Shown: positions 5,888-16,417, numbered from the stretch's first letter. The stretch is DNA of 20,763 nucleotides from JBFHNV01 sp965365655 (GCA_965365655.1 CBDUCN010000053.1:1-20763), one strand, 5' to 3'. Made by a program: numbers and translations. The notes: generated by a model not told the origin, from the sequence alone.

Positions 5888-8800
5888 TCACGGTGCGGGG
5901 CGCGGCGGCGGCTGCTCGCCGAGCCGGCGGAAGTACTCCTCCACCTGCGAGCGGTAACGCGGCGGGGCATCGCTCTCGGGCACCGCGACCAGCGCCGTCG
6001 CGTCGCCGCCCGCGCCGGCGCGCAGCGCCCGTTCCAGCGCCGAGATCGCGTCCAGCACCGGCGCCGCGTCCTGCGTGCCCTGCATGCCGCCCGCGTCACC
6101 GTCGGCCAGCGTGCGCACGCCCGCGATCAGCGCCTCCAGGTTGCCGGCGGCGTCGGGGTTGTTCGCGACGGGGCCGCGCAGGCGGCCGATCTGGTCCACG
6201 CGGGCGATCAGGTCCGCGGCGTCGCGGCCGCCGGGGCCGTCGCCCCACGCGCCGCCGCCGCGCTGCAGCGAGCGGCGGAGATCCGCGAGCTCGCGCATCA
6301 GCGCGCGGAGCTGCTCCGGACCACCGCCCGGCCCGCCGCGGCCCGGTCCCGCGGCCCGCGCGGCCTCGGCCTCCTCGCGCGCGAGGCGCGCGGCCTCAGC
6401 CACCCTCTCGCGTGCCTGTTCCAGGCTCTGGGTGAGCGCACTCTCCAGCCGGGCGCTGGGCCGGCCCGCGGCCAGCTCCTCGCGTGAACGCCGCATGCGG
6501 CCCTCGACGTCCTGCTCGCGCATCACCCCGGCGGCCTCGCGGGCGCGGCGCGCGACCTCGGGCTGCCCTTCCCCGGCGATCGCCGCGATGCGGTCCAGGC
6601 GCTCGCGCAGCGCCGAGACGTCCGACTCCAGGGACTCCTTCGCCTCCAGCCGCTCGAGCACCTCGTCGTCGGGCGCCTGCTCGATGGCGCGGCGCAATCC
6701 GTCCTGGCGCGCGACCAGGTCGTCGGCGCGGGCGCCGGCCTCGTCCAGCGCGCGCGCGACCTGTGCCGGCGCATCGCCCTCCAGCGCCTGCCGGGCGCGC
6801 TCGAGGTGCTCCAGCGCGTCGCGCGCCGCGCGCTCCGAAGCGCCCGCGTCGCCGCTGCGCCGGGTCGCGCCTCCGCGACCCGGCGTCGCGCGGCGCTCGC
6901 CGTCGCGCGGCCCGCCACCGCCGCGCGCCGCCTGACGCTGCCCGTCGGCACTGGCCGCACCGCCGGGCTGCCCGCCGGCGGCCTGGCCCTGCTGCGCGCC
7001 TTGCCGCGCCTGTTGGCCCTGTTGACCCTGCTGTCCCTGTTGACCCGGCTGTCCCTGCTGACCTTGCTGTGCCTGCTGTCCCTGCTGACCCTGCTGTGCC
7101 TGCTGGCCCTGCTGGCCCTGCTGACCCTGCTGACCCTGCTGACCTTGCTGGCCCTGTCGCGCACCCTGGCGCTGCGACTGCTGCCCGTCGCCGGCGCGCC
7201 GCATCGCCTGCGCCGCGTCCTGCAGCGCGCGGCGCGCGTCGTCCAGGTTCGCGCTGGGCTGCTCGCGGCTGAGGCGCTCCAGGCGCCGCATCAGCTCCTC
7301 GAGCTGTGCCGCCAGCGCCTGCTGGGTGGGCGCGGCCCGCCCGGCGAGGTCCGCGCGCTGCGCGCGCCGCTCGGCGCGCTCGATCTCCTCGCGCTGGCGC
7401 CGCGCGAGCTCGCGCAGCTTCTCCAGCGTCTCGTCCACCTGCTGCTGGCGCTGCTGCATCGCGCCGCGCTGCACCTGGGAGTAGCGGTTGCGGAAGCGAT
7501 CCATCTCGAGCTCGAACAGCCGCGCGAGGTCGCGGTTGTCGGCACGGCCCCCGCCGCCGCCGCCGGCCTGCGAGGCCACCTGCACCTCGCGGAACGCGGC
7601 GTCGGCGCGCTGCAGGTGCGCGAGCGCCTCGCGCGCCGGCGGCAGCCCCTCGTCCGGGTCCGGCACCGCGAGCAGCGCTTCCACGCGGGTCATCGCCGAG
7701 GCCGCCTTCGGAAGCTCCTCGAGCATCGCCTTGTAGCCGGGGGTCACGCGCACCATCGCACGGCCCTTGATGCGGCGCACGATGGCCTCCACGCGGCCGC
7801 GGATGCGCGCCTGGGCATCGGACAGCGTCGTCAGGCGCTCCTCGCGCTCCGCCGACGGCAGCCGTCCGTTGTCGCGGGCGAGGCGGAACAGCGCGACGAC
7901 CAGGTCGCGTTGCTGCGCGGCGAGGTCCTGGGTGCCGCCCTGCTGCCCGCCGCCCCCGCCGCCCTGGCGCCCGGACGGCGCGCGGCGGTAGTCGCGGTCG
8001 AACGGGCGCACTTCCAGGAACTGGATGTCGGTCACCGCGGCGCGCGACTCCACGCCGTCGCTGGCCCGCGCATGCACCGCGATCAGGTCGCCGGGCTCGA
8101 GGGTGCGCTCCTCCAGCGCGAGGCGGTGCACCGTGTCCAGCGCGGCTTCCGACCCCGCGTCCCCGGCGGCCAGCGCGAGCACCTCCTCCGGACCGCCGTT
8201 CACCGACAGCACCAGCTCGACCCTGCGCAGCGCCACGTCGTCACGCGCCTGCACCGCGACCTCGATCTCCTCCACCGGCGTCGCGCGGGTGTCGCCGCCG
8301 GGGCGGCGGATCGCGATGCGGGGCGCGCGATCCTCGAGCGCCGCGATGCCGTAGTCCGGCGTCGCGGGCACGGGCGTGCCGTCCGGCAGCAGCAGCTCGA
8401 CGTGGTAGCGGCTGGCCTCGTCCACGGTCAGCTCGGCGGCGAGCCGGCCATCGGCCTCGGTCAACGCGCGACGCTGCTCGCCGTCCAGCACCAGCGCCCC
8501 GCGCGCCGGCCACTGCTCGGGCAGCACCTGCACCTCGACGCGCGTGCCGCTGACCGCCGCGATGTCGGTCGCGGACTCCACGACCCGCTGCACCCGACCG
8601 GTGTAGGCGGGAAACCGGTAGCGGTGATCCATGCGATCGACGCGCGGCAGCGGCTGCACCGTGACCCGGTGGCGCGGCGAGCGCACGCCGCCGGCCTCGA
8701 GGTAGTACTCCAGCGGCGCCGCGACCGCGGCCAGCGTGGCCTCCCAGGACGGCGCGCCCTCCGACTGCATCGGGAGCCGTTCCCACGCGCGCGCGCCGGG

Positions 8801-9484
8801 CGCACGGTAGTACAGCGCCACCGCGTCGGGCGTGAAGCCCTGCGCCTCGCCGCTCACCGCGAGGTCGCTTCCCTCGAGCACCTCGGCATCCCCCGGCGCC
8901 ACCGCGATCGCGTACGGCATGCCGTCCTGGGCGGCGCGGGCGGGCCCGAGCAGCAGGCCGGCGCCGTGGTGCCAGCCGGACGGCGCGACCCACAGCCCCA
9001 TGCCGACGACCACCACGAGGCCGGCCAGCAGCGTGGCCGCGCGGCGGGTGCGGTAGCGGTCCTCCCAGGTCGCGCCGGTCGGCGCGCGGAACGCGGCCGC
9101 AGCGCGCGTGAACAGCCGGTCCTCCAGCCCGCCGCCGTCGCCCGCCGCGGCGCGCTCGACCGCGGTGATCAGCAGCGCGTCCAGCGCGGGCTCACGGCCC
9201 TCGAGGTGCCGGGCGACGCGGGCCGCGTCGCGTGTGTCGGGCACCCGCAGCACCAGGAACACCACCGCGAGCGCGGCCGCGACCGCATACACCGCGATGC
9301 GCACCGCCTGCACCACGCCCGGGTCGAAGAAGCTCGCGTCCATCACCGCGATGCCGGCGGCCGCCGCCAGCGCGACGCCCGCGCCCGCGATGCAGGCGCC
9401 TTCCAGTCGCGCGCGACGGCGCCACACCGCACCCGCGCCGCGCACGGCGCGCAGCAGTTCCCGGCGGGGTGCGGACTCGCTCAT
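5888..9484 (-). CDS. DUF4175-like large membrane protein with coiled coils and a Gln-Gln-Gly repeat
   Basis: 1198 residues from ATG 9484, which overlaps the stop of the preceding gene by 4 bases (ATGA). Three membrane segments lie near the N-terminus (about 29-49, 57-79, 150-168). A long extracytoplasmic region of beta-rich segments follows (about 180-490), including a DDVALRRVELVLSVNGG-type stretch seen in DUF4175 proteins. Then come a Gly-rich linker (near 500-515), long Glu/Arg/Gln-rich helices likely to form coiled coils (about 520-760), a low-complexity QQG repeat (about 775-826), and more charged helices to a Pro-rich end. DUF4175-type proteins occur beside MoxR/DUF58/VWA genes and have no established function. 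This one is longer than usual, mainly because of the repeat and helical tail. It is the last gene of the operon. The same frame is open for 680 codons upstream, but that part is antisense to nothing and simply overlaps the BatA-like gene. Confidence 0.8.
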   Translation of the reverse strand: MSESAPRRELLRAVRGAGAVWRRRARLEGACIAGAGVALAAAAGIAVMDASFFDPGVVQAVRIAVYAVAAALAVVFLVLRVPDTRDAARVARHLEGREPALDALLITAVERAAAGDGGGLEDRLFTRAAAAFRAPTGATWEDRYRTRRAATLLAGLVVVVGMGLWVAPSGWHHGAGLLLGPARAAQDGMPYAIAVAPGDAEVLEGSDLAVSGEAQGFTPDAVALYYRAPGARAWERLPMQSEGAPSWEATLAAVAAPLEYYLEAGGVRSPRHRVTVQPLPRVDRMDHRYRFPAYTGRVQRVVESATDIAAVSGTRVEVQVLPEQWPARGALVLDGEQRRALTEADGRLAAELTVDEASRYHVELLLPDGTPVPATPDYGIAALEDRAPRIAIRRPGGDTRATPVEEIEVAVQARDDVALRRVELVLSVNGGPEEVLALAAGDAGSEAALDTVHRLALEERTLEPGDLIAVHARASDGVESRAAVTDIQFLEVRPFDRDYRRAPSGRQGGGGGGQQGGTQDLAAQQRDLVVALFRLARDNGRLPSAEREERLTTLSDAQARIRGRVEAIVRRIKGRAMVRVTPGYKAMLEELPKAASAMTRVEALLAVPDPDEGLPPAREALAHLQRADAAFREVQVASQAGGGGGGRADNRDLARLFELEMDRFRNRYSQVQRGAMQQRQQQVDETLEKLRELARRQREEIERAERRAQRADLAGRAAPTQQALAAQLEELMRRLERLSREQPSANLDDARRALQDAAQAMRRAGDGQQSQRQGARQGQQGQQGQQGQQGQQGQQAQQGQQGQQAQQGQQGQPGQQGQQGQQGQQARQGAQQGQAAGGQPGGAASADGQRQAARGGGGPRDGERRATPGRGGATRRSGDAGASERAARDALEHLERARQALEGDAPAQVARALDEAGARADDLVARQDGLRRAIEQAPDDEVLERLEAKESLESDVSALRERLDRIAAIAGEGQPEVARRAREAAGVMREQDVEGRMRRSREELAAGRPSARLESALTQSLEQARERVAEAARLAREEAEAARAAGPGRGGPGGGPEQLRALMRELADLRRSLQRGGGAWGDGPGGRDAADLIARVDQIGRLRGPVANNPDAAGNLEALIAGVRTLADGDAGGMQGTQDAAPVLDAISALERALRAGAGGDATALVAVPESDAPPRYRSQVEEYFRRLGEQPPPRPAP
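7009..7156 (-). repeat. In-gene tandem repeat of 9-base units coding for Gln-Gln-Gly
   Basis: About 16 imperfect copies of a 9-base unit (CAGCAGGGT/C/A and variants on the minus strand) encode (QQG)n with occasional QQA, QPG and RQG units. The reading frame is kept throughout. Third-base variation between units suggests a repeat that has persisted under protein-level selection, although slippage-driven length change remains possible. Confidence 0.85.
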
Positions 9485-11553
9485 GCGGTGGCCTCCCTGG
9501 CAGCGGCGCGGGCGCGCCGCCGAGTGATGCGGCGGGCGAGCACACTTTCCAGCAGCAGCAGCGCCGCCGCCAGCGCCAGCAGCCCGTGCGCGAGGCGGCG
9601 GTCCGGCTCGCCGCCGCGCAGTGCGCCGGGCGCGCGCCCGGCCGGCGCGGGGCCTCGGCGCAGCCGCTCGCGGAACGCCGCCTCGGTGAGCGGGCGAAAC
9701 TGCGACTCGCGCGCGTCCACGCTCACCGCGACCGGCAGCGCCGCCGCGTCGCCGGCACGCAGCTCGTGGAAGCCGGGCGCGTCGAGCACCACCGATGCGC
9801 CTTCGGCGATGCGGCGCTCCGCGCCGCCCGGCGCGCGCACCCGCAGCGCGTCGCCGGCGGCCAGCGCCCGCGCCAGCGCCTCGCCGCCGGCCGCCGCAGC
9901 CGCCGTCTCCGCGGCATCCACCGCGCTGCCCGGGACGACCGAGCCGGGCAGCTCCGGGCGCCCGGCGATCCACGCCACGCCCTCCAGCAACAGCGGCACG
10001 AACACCGGCTCCAGCGCCAGGGTGCTCCACCCGGGCGCGACCGAGGTCGCGAGCGCGAGCACGCGCCCGTCGCCGCGAGCGCGCGCGAGCAGCGCCGGGT
10101 CGCCGCCGTCGAAGCGCGCGAGCACCTCGTCGCCGGCCGCCGGCGTGACACGCCGGTAGCGCCACGCGGTGACCGCCGACAGCGGCGCCGCCGCGGCAGT
10201 CCCGTCGCCCGCGCCCGCGGCGGACAGCGGATGCCCCGGCGCGAGATCGCCGAGCGCGCTGCCGTGCGGCCCCGGCGACACCACGTCGCCCACCGCCGGC
10301 AGCAGCGAGCCGGGCAGCGCGCCGCTGCGCTCGCCGGCCAGCCAGAGCAGGCCGCCGCCGGCGGACACGCGCTCGTCGAGGGCATCCAGCAACGCGGCGT
10401 CGGCCGGCGCGGCGCCGTCCAGGATCACCACCTCCGCCGCCACCACGTCGTCCGGCGTCACCGCGGCGGGTGCGCGCCGGACCACGCGCAGCGCCGGGTC
10501 GCGCGCGAGCGCGAGCGCCGCGTCCAGGTACGGCGGCGCGCCGGGCGGCTGCACCAGCAGTACGTCCACCGGGCGCCGGCGCGCGAGCACCCGGTACAGG
10601 TGGTCGTCCGCGATCAGCCCGCTGGCGCCGCCGTCCGCGTCCAGCGACAGGTGCACCCGCGTCGGCCGCTCGGCGGCCGGAAACAGCGGCAGCGGGATCT
10701 CCCGCGCCTCGCCCGGCCCCAGCGTCAGCGGGTGCGAGTCGCCGTCCAGGCCGTCGACGGCGATCCGAAGCGTGCCGGCGGCCGGCTCGCCGCCGGTGTT
10801 CGCGACCCGCGCGCGCAGCACCGTCGGGCCGTCCGCCGCGCGCGCGCCGTGCGCGATCCACGCCGCGGTCAGCGCCAGGTTGCCCGGCCGCGGCGCGCCG
10901 ACGGCGCGGATCGCGAGCTCGATGTCCTCTCGCAGGCGCGGCTCGCGGCCCCCGCTCGCGGCCTGCAGGTCCGTGACCAGGACGACCCGGCGCGCGCCGG
11001 CGACGCTCGCGGCGAGCAGGCGCTCGGCGCCCTCCAGCGCGCGCGCGAGGTCGGTCGCGCCCGGCCCCGGCGCGAGCCCCGACAGCGCCTGGCGCGCGGC
11101 CGCCGCACCCTCGTCGAGGCCGCTCACCGTGAGCGGCGCGCTGTCGAAGGACACGACGGCGACGCGGCCCTCGGCCAGCGCCTCGTCCACGGCCTCGCCG
11201 GCGGCCTCGCGCGCCGCGTCGAACACGCCCGGCGCGCTCATGCTGTAGGACACGTCCACCAGCACCACCGTGTCGCGCCCGGGGGGCGGCGCCGCGGCGC
11301 CGTCGTACAGCGGGTACGGCCCCGCGAAGGCCAGCACCAGGGCCAGCAGCGCGAGCAGCCTCAGCGCGAGCAGCGCGCGGTCGCGCACCCGGCGCCGCGC
11401 GCGCGACGGAAACGGCACCCGCTTCAGGAACATCAGCGACGGGAAGCCGCGGCCCTCCGGGGGCTCGGCGCGGGCGAGGTGGGCGATCACCGGGATCGCC
11501 GCGGCCGCGAGCGCGCCCAGCAGCCACGGCGCGAGCACGCCGAGCCCGGTCAC
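9481..11553 (-). CDS. BatA-like VWA-domain membrane protein (aerotolerance regulator N-terminal domain)
   Basis: 690 residues. The N-terminus (APWLLGALAAAAIPVIAHLA, then FPSLMFLKRVPF) is the BatA N-terminal domain, with one membrane segment at about 7-25 and a second at 60-78. A von Willebrand A domain follows directly, with the MIDAS motif DVSYSM (D100, S102, S104) and VVLVTDLQAASG later in the fold. The middle has Ig-like segments and a Rossmann-like part resembling glutamine amidotransferase-like domains of related proteins. A final membrane segment (LLALAAALLLLESVLA) lies near 655-672 with a basic tail. Such proteins anchor MoxR/VWA systems in the inner membrane. The start is GTG 11553, with only a weak ribosome site, so a nearby start is possible. 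The stop overlaps the start of the DUF4175-like gene by 4 bases. Confidence 0.85.
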   Translation of the reverse strand: MTGLGVLAPWLLGALAAAAIPVIAHLARAEPPEGRGFPSLMFLKRVPFPSRARRRVRDRALLALRLLALLALVLAFAGPYPLYDGAAAPPPGRDTVVLVDVSYSMSAPGVFDAAREAAGEAVDEALAEGRVAVVSFDSAPLTVSGLDEGAAAARQALSGLAPGPGATDLARALEGAERLLAASVAGARRVVLVTDLQAASGGREPRLREDIELAIRAVGAPRPGNLALTAAWIAHGARAADGPTVLRARVANTGGEPAAGTLRIAVDGLDGDSHPLTLGPGEAREIPLPLFPAAERPTRVHLSLDADGGASGLIADDHLYRVLARRRPVDVLLVQPPGAPPYLDAALALARDPALRVVRRAPAAVTPDDVVAAEVVILDGAAPADAALLDALDERVSAGGGLLWLAGERSGALPGSLLPAVGDVVSPGPHGSALGDLAPGHPLSAAGAGDGTAAAAPLSAVTAWRYRRVTPAAGDEVLARFDGGDPALLARARGDGRVLALATSVAPGWSTLALEPVFVPLLLEGVAWIAGRPELPGSVVPGSAVDAAETAAAAAGGEALARALAAGDALRVRAPGGAERRIAEGASVVLDAPGFHELRAGDAAALPVAVSVDARESQFRPLTEAAFRERLRRGPAPAGRAPGALRGGEPDRRLAHGLLALAAALLLLESVLARRITRRRARAAAREATA

Positions 11554-11593
11554 GCGGCGCCCGCCGTCGCGCGCGGCCGCGAGAGCGACCCGT

Positions 11594-11611
11594 TCGCCGC
11601 CGCCGCGGCGA
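11594..11611. other. Small hairpin in the DUF58-BatA spacer
   Basis: TCGCCGC-CGCC-GCGGCGA is a perfect 7-bp stem with a 4-base loop inside the 73-base spacer. No T-tract follows on the minus strand. In such GC-rich DNA a stem of this size could be chance. Confidence 0.3.
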
Positions 11612-11626
11612 CGCCGCCGTGCGCGC

Positions 11627-12561
11627 TCACCGCTGCCCCGTGCGCCGCGCGCGCCGGCTCAGGAAGTGGAACAGCGCGTGGTCCAGCGGCGTCGCGGTGT
11701 CCAGGGACAGGAAGTCGATCTCCAGCGCCGTGCACTCACGGCCCAGCGCGTCCACGTGCGCCTCGACCAGCCCGCGGTAGCGGCTGCGCACCTCGGCCGG
11801 CACCACCGGCATGCGCTCCCCGGTCTCGAGATCCTCGAGCACGCCCGGGTCGTCCAGACCCAGGTCGCGCTCCGCGGGGTCCAGCACGTGGAACGCGATC
11901 ACGTCGTGGCCGCGTGCGCGCAGTCCCGCCAGCGCGCGCACCGCCTCCTCCGCGTCCAGGTAGAAGTCGGACACCACGACCACGATGCCGCGGCGAAGCA
12001 GCGCCGCGCCCAGCCGGTCCAGCGCGCGCGACAGGTCGGCTCCGGCCACCGGCTGCACGCGGTCCAGCGCCGCGAGCACCGCGTCGCGGCGCCCGGCCGC
12101 CGGCGGCACCACGTTCAGCAGGTCGTCGGCGAAGGTCGCGACGCCGACGCGGTCGCGCTGGCGCGAGCCGAGGTGCGCGAGGCTCGCGACCAGCATGCGC
12201 GCGTAGTCCAGCTTCGTGATCGCGCCGGAGCCCCAGTCCATCGAGCGCGACGCGTCCAGCGCCAGCACGAGGTCGGTGTTGGTCTCCGCCTCGAAGGTCT
12301 TGACGTGGATGCGGTCGCTGCGCGCGAACAGCCGCCAGTCGATGCGCCGCACGTCGTCGCCGGGGGTGTACGCGCGGTGCTCCGCGAAATCGGTGGACAC
12401 GCCCAGGTACAGCGCGCGGTGCAGGCCGCTGACGAAGCCGTCCACGACGCCGCGCGAGATCAGGTCCAGGTTGCCGATGCGCGCGAGCACCACCGGATCG
12501 AGAAAGCGCGGCGCGCCGAGACGCCCGCGCGCGGTGTCGCGATTGGATTCCGCGCCGAGGC

Positions 12562-12565
<4 letters not shown>
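11627..12565 (-). CDS. DUF58 domain protein (VWA-like partner of MoxR)
   Basis: 312 residues. The DUF58 signature is complete: DFAEHRAYTPGDDVRRIDW at about 59-77, then ARSDRIHVKTFEAETNTDLV, running into a VWA-like domain with the metal-site motif DASRSM (D104, S106, S108). There is no signal peptide or membrane segment, so it is probably cytosolic or peripheral. DUF58 proteins are almost always encoded next to MoxR ATPases and are thought to act as their substrate adaptors. The start is GTG 12565, overlapping the moxR stop by 4 bases (GTGA), with GGAGGGG about 2-5 bases upstream. The frame is open further up, but that part is Arg-rich and out of character. It is followed by a 73-base spacer before the BatA-like gene. 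Confidence 0.93.
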
Positions 12566-13620
<1,055 letters not shown>

Positions 13621-13648
13621 GGATTGACCTCTCCTCGTCTGTTCGTGG

Positions 13649-13680
13649 CCCGCGCGGGGCGGCACCGGCCCCTGCGCGGG
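13649..13680 (-). other. Strong intercistronic hairpin upstream of the MoxR gene
   Basis: The two arms 13649-13660 and 13668-13680 pair in 12 bp with one bulged base and a 7-base loop. The hairpin lies between the stop of the TPR-protease gene and the ribosome site of the MoxR gene. There is no T-tract after it on the minus strand, so partial termination, RNase protection or processing are more likely than a full stop of transcription. Confidence 0.5.
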
Positions 13681-13708
13681 CGCCCGGTCGCGTTCCCGTG
13701 CGCGGCGT

Positions 13709-16417
13709 TCATCGAAGCGGCGGCACGACGATGCGGAACTCACCCCCCGGCTCGTCCGCCCCCTCGAGCTGCGCGCGCACCGCCAGCAGCAGCTCCAGCC
13801 CTGACTCGAACAGCGGCGCCTGCTCCAGGGTGTCCAGGATCTCGCGCCGCGCACGCCAGTGATCCCCGGACCGGTGCGCCGCCAGCGCGAGGCGGTAGCG
13901 CGCCTCCACCGGGTCCACCGCGCCCAGCGCGACCACCGCCGCGCGCTCGCGGGTGGCCAGCGTCCACTCGCCGCCCGCCTCGTAGAGTACGGCCAGGCGC
14001 TCGCGAAGCGCGGGGTCGAAGGGCTGGATCAGCAGCGCACGCTCGATCGCGCCGATCGCGGCATCGCGCTCGCCCAGCGCCTCGCGCGCATCGGCCAGCT
14101 CGCGGATCGCGTCCAGCGAGTCCGCGTCCACGGCCACCCACTCGGCCAGCGCCTGCGCGGCAGCGGCACCGTCGCCGCGCTTGCTGTACAGGTCCACCAG
14201 CGCACGGTGCGGGCTGCCGTGACCCACGTGCCACGGCACCAGCCCGCGCGCCTCGAGCAGCGGCGCCTCGGCCGCGTCGAGGTCACCGGCCTCCAGCGCC
14301 TCGCGGCCGCGGCGCAGCAGCTCCGCGTAGCGCGACGGCTGCTCGCCGCTGCTCGCGAGCGCCTCCAGCGCGCCCCCGAAGCGCTGCTGCATGTACGCGT
14401 CGAAGTTCGCGTCCAGCTGCGCGGGCGCGAGCCCGAGCACGCTGCGCAGCAGCTTCGGCGTGCGGGCACCGTCACGGTACCCGGCGAGGAGCGCGAGCAC
14501 CGCCTGCGGACCGTGGTCACGCTCGAGCATCTCGACCAGCAGCCCCGCCTGCACGTACGCGTGGCCCAGCGCCTCGCCGCTGTCCGGGCGCAGGAAGGAC
14601 GCGTTCAGCTCGCTGGCCTTCGCGAGCTTGCCCTCGAGGTACGCCTGCAGGAAGCCCGGCCCCGGGTCCGAGCCCCAGCCGTCGAACGCGGTCCACTCGC
14701 CGTGCACCGCCATGCCCTCGGCCAGCCAGCGCGGCGCGCGTCCCTCGGAGACCACGAACTGGAAGCTGTGCGCGAGCTCGTGCCACAGCGTGGACGCCCA
14801 GTTCGACGGCCCGCCGGGGCTCGCCATCGGCCTGTCCAGCACCACCGTGGGCCCGAACGACACCCCGAGCAGATCCACCCCCACCAGCCCCAGGGTGCGC
14901 ACCGACAGGTCGTCGTGCTCCGGGTGCACCTCGATGCGCAGCGGCTTGCGCGTCGGCGCGCCGTAGCGCGCCTCCAGCGCATCGAAGGCCTGCTCCGCGA
15001 TGTCCAGCACCAGCGGCGCCAGCACCTCGGCATGGTCCTGCCGCGCGGTGAACAGGAAGCGCTCGGAGGTCACGCGCGCGTACTCGTCCATCCCGTCGAG
15101 CAGGTCCAGCGTGTTCTTCACCCACACGTTGAAGGGGTCGCCGCGGAACGCCTTCTCCAGGCTGAGGCGGGCGGACTTCAGCTCGCCGAGGCGCAGGCGG
15201 TTCATGCCCAGCAGCGCGTGGGCGCGCCACGCGCGCTCGTCCAGCGACACCGCGCGCACCGCGTAGCGCACCGCGTCGGCATAGCGGCGCCGGTCGGTGG
15301 CCGCCTCGGCCAGGATCACGTAGCCCTCCGCGAAGCCGGGCGCGAGGGCCAGCACGCGCGCCATCAGCGCGCTCACCGCGTCGTCGTCGCCGGCCGCGTC
15401 GCGCAGCGCCGCGAGCACGCTGAGCGCGTGCGGCGAGCGCGGGTTCACGTCCAGCGCCGCCGCGAGCTGCGCCTCGGCGCCGTCCGGATCCTCCTGCTCG
15501 ACCAGCAGGTCGGCGAGCAGCACGCGCGCGTCGACGCGCCCGGGCGCGAGCTGCACCGCGGTTTGCGCGAGCTCCAGCGCGCCGCCCGAGCTGTCGAAGC
15601 GCAGGCTGCGCGCGAGGCCCAGCAGCGCGTCCGGGTGCTCGGCGTCGAGCTGCATCGCCTCCTGGAACAGCGGCAGCGCCTCGGCGTTGTTGTAGCTCGC
15701 GAGCAGCAGGTCGGCGAGCGCGAGACGCGGCGCCGGGTCCTCGGGCGCGCGCTGCATCGCCTCCTCGTAGATGCGAAGCGCGGTCCGCCTGAGCGACGGG
15801 TCGCCCCGACCCAGCGCGCGCGCCGCGTGCGCGACCGCCATCAGCTCGCGCGGGTCCTCGACGCCGCCGCGGCGCCAGCGTTCGAGCACGTCGCGGTACG
15901 CGGCGCCGGCGGCCTCCGCCTCGCCGGCCAGCGCGCGCACGTCCGCGGCGGCGACGCTCACGGTGAGCGGACGGGTCGCGCCGGCGGCGAGCGCGCGCGC
16001 GTAGGCAAGCAGCGCCGGACCCGCGAGGCCGCGCCCGGCGCGCGCATCGCCGAGCAGGTGCCACGCGTCGCCGTCCGTGGGATCGGCGGCCAGGTGCGGC
16101 TCGAGGTGCGCCGCGGCGGCGGTGTAGCGCCCGACCCGAAGCTCCGCCGCCACGTCGGCCAGGTCCGCCTGCGCCGCCGCGCCGAGCGCGTGCACGAGCG
16201 TCGCGACGCCCGCGGCCGCCGCGAGCCGGCCACCGCGTCGCCGGCACCGCGACAGGTCCGCGGGACGTGACGCGGCACCGGCATGGTCGTACGCGCGCGA
16301 CGCGTGTCCGGCCCGCGCCCGCAGGCGGGCACCGCGTGCGCCCGCGTCGGCGGCCGCGCCATCGCGCATCGGGCCCGCCCGCGTGGCGTGGTCCTCGACG
16401 TGCGCTCCTGCGGTCAT
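13709..16417 (-). CDS. Exported TPR-repeat protein with HExxH (gluzincin, peptidase MA-like) metalloprotease domain
   Basis: 902 residues. A basic 60-residue lead is followed by a hydrophobic segment (LAAAAGVATLVHALGAAAQA, about 65-83), probably a signal peptide or anchor. Residues about 86-440 are TPR-like helical repeats. A metalloprotease domain of the peptidase MA type follows, with WHELAHSF (H546, E547, H550) and a likely third zinc ligand E567 in WLAEGMAVHGEW, 17 residues after H550. The remainder is another TPR array ending in RIVVPPLR. All zinc-site residues are present, so activity is expected. Location is probably periplasmic or membrane-attached. The start ATG 16417 overlaps the stop of the pseudo-caspase gene (ATGA) with GGAGGGG close upstream. 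A role as protease or scaffold for the neighbouring MoxR/VWA proteins is inferred. Confidence 0.85.
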   Translation of the reverse strand: MTAGAHVEDHATRAGPMRDGAAADAGARGARLRARAGHASRAYDHAGAASRPADLSRCRRRGGRLAAAAGVATLVHALGAAAQADLADVAAELRVGRYTAAAAHLEPHLAADPTDGDAWHLLGDARAGRGLAGPALLAYARALAAGATRPLTVSVAAADVRALAGEAEAAGAAYRDVLERWRRGGVEDPRELMAVAHAARALGRGDPSLRRTALRIYEEAMQRAPEDPAPRLALADLLLASYNNAEALPLFQEAMQLDAEHPDALLGLARSLRFDSSGGALELAQTAVQLAPGRVDARVLLADLLVEQEDPDGAEAQLAAALDVNPRSPHALSVLAALRDAAGDDDAVSALMARVLALAPGFAEGYVILAEAATDRRRYADAVRYAVRAVSLDERAWRAHALLGMNRLRLGELKSARLSLEKAFRGDPFNVWVKNTLDLLDGMDEYARVTSERFLFTARQDHAEVLAPLVLDIAEQAFDALEARYGAPTRKPLRIEVHPEHDDLSVRTLGLVGVDLLGVSFGPTVVLDRPMASPGGPSNWASTLWHELAHSFQFVVSEGRAPRWLAEGMAVHGEWTAFDGWGSDPGPGFLQAYLEGKLAKASELNASFLRPDSGEALGHAYVQAGLLVEMLERDHGPQAVLALLAGYRDGARTPKLLRSVLGLAPAQLDANFDAYMQQRFGGALEALASSGEQPSRYAELLRRGREALEAGDLDAAEAPLLEARGLVPWHVGHGSPHRALVDLYSKRGDGAAAAQALAEWVAVDADSLDAIRELADAREALGERDAAIGAIERALLIQPFDPALRERLAVLYEAGGEWTLATRERAAVVALGAVDPVEARYRLALAAHRSGDHWRARREILDTLEQAPLFESGLELLLAVRAQLEGADEPGGEFRIVVPPLR

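Noticed and set aside
7009..7156. CRISPR-like or intergenic tandem repeat
   Set aside because: Units are 9 bases without spacers, lie in frame inside a gene and encode QQG; this is a protein low-complexity repeat.
9485..11527. Upstream extension of the DUF4175-like frame, giving a nearly 1880-residue open frame
   Set aside because: The extra part overlaps the well-supported BatA-like gene in another frame on the same strand, is Arg/Gly/Ala-rich without domains, and is explained by the rarity of stop codons in very GC-rich DNA. The coupled ATG at 9484 with membrane segments after it is the sensible start.
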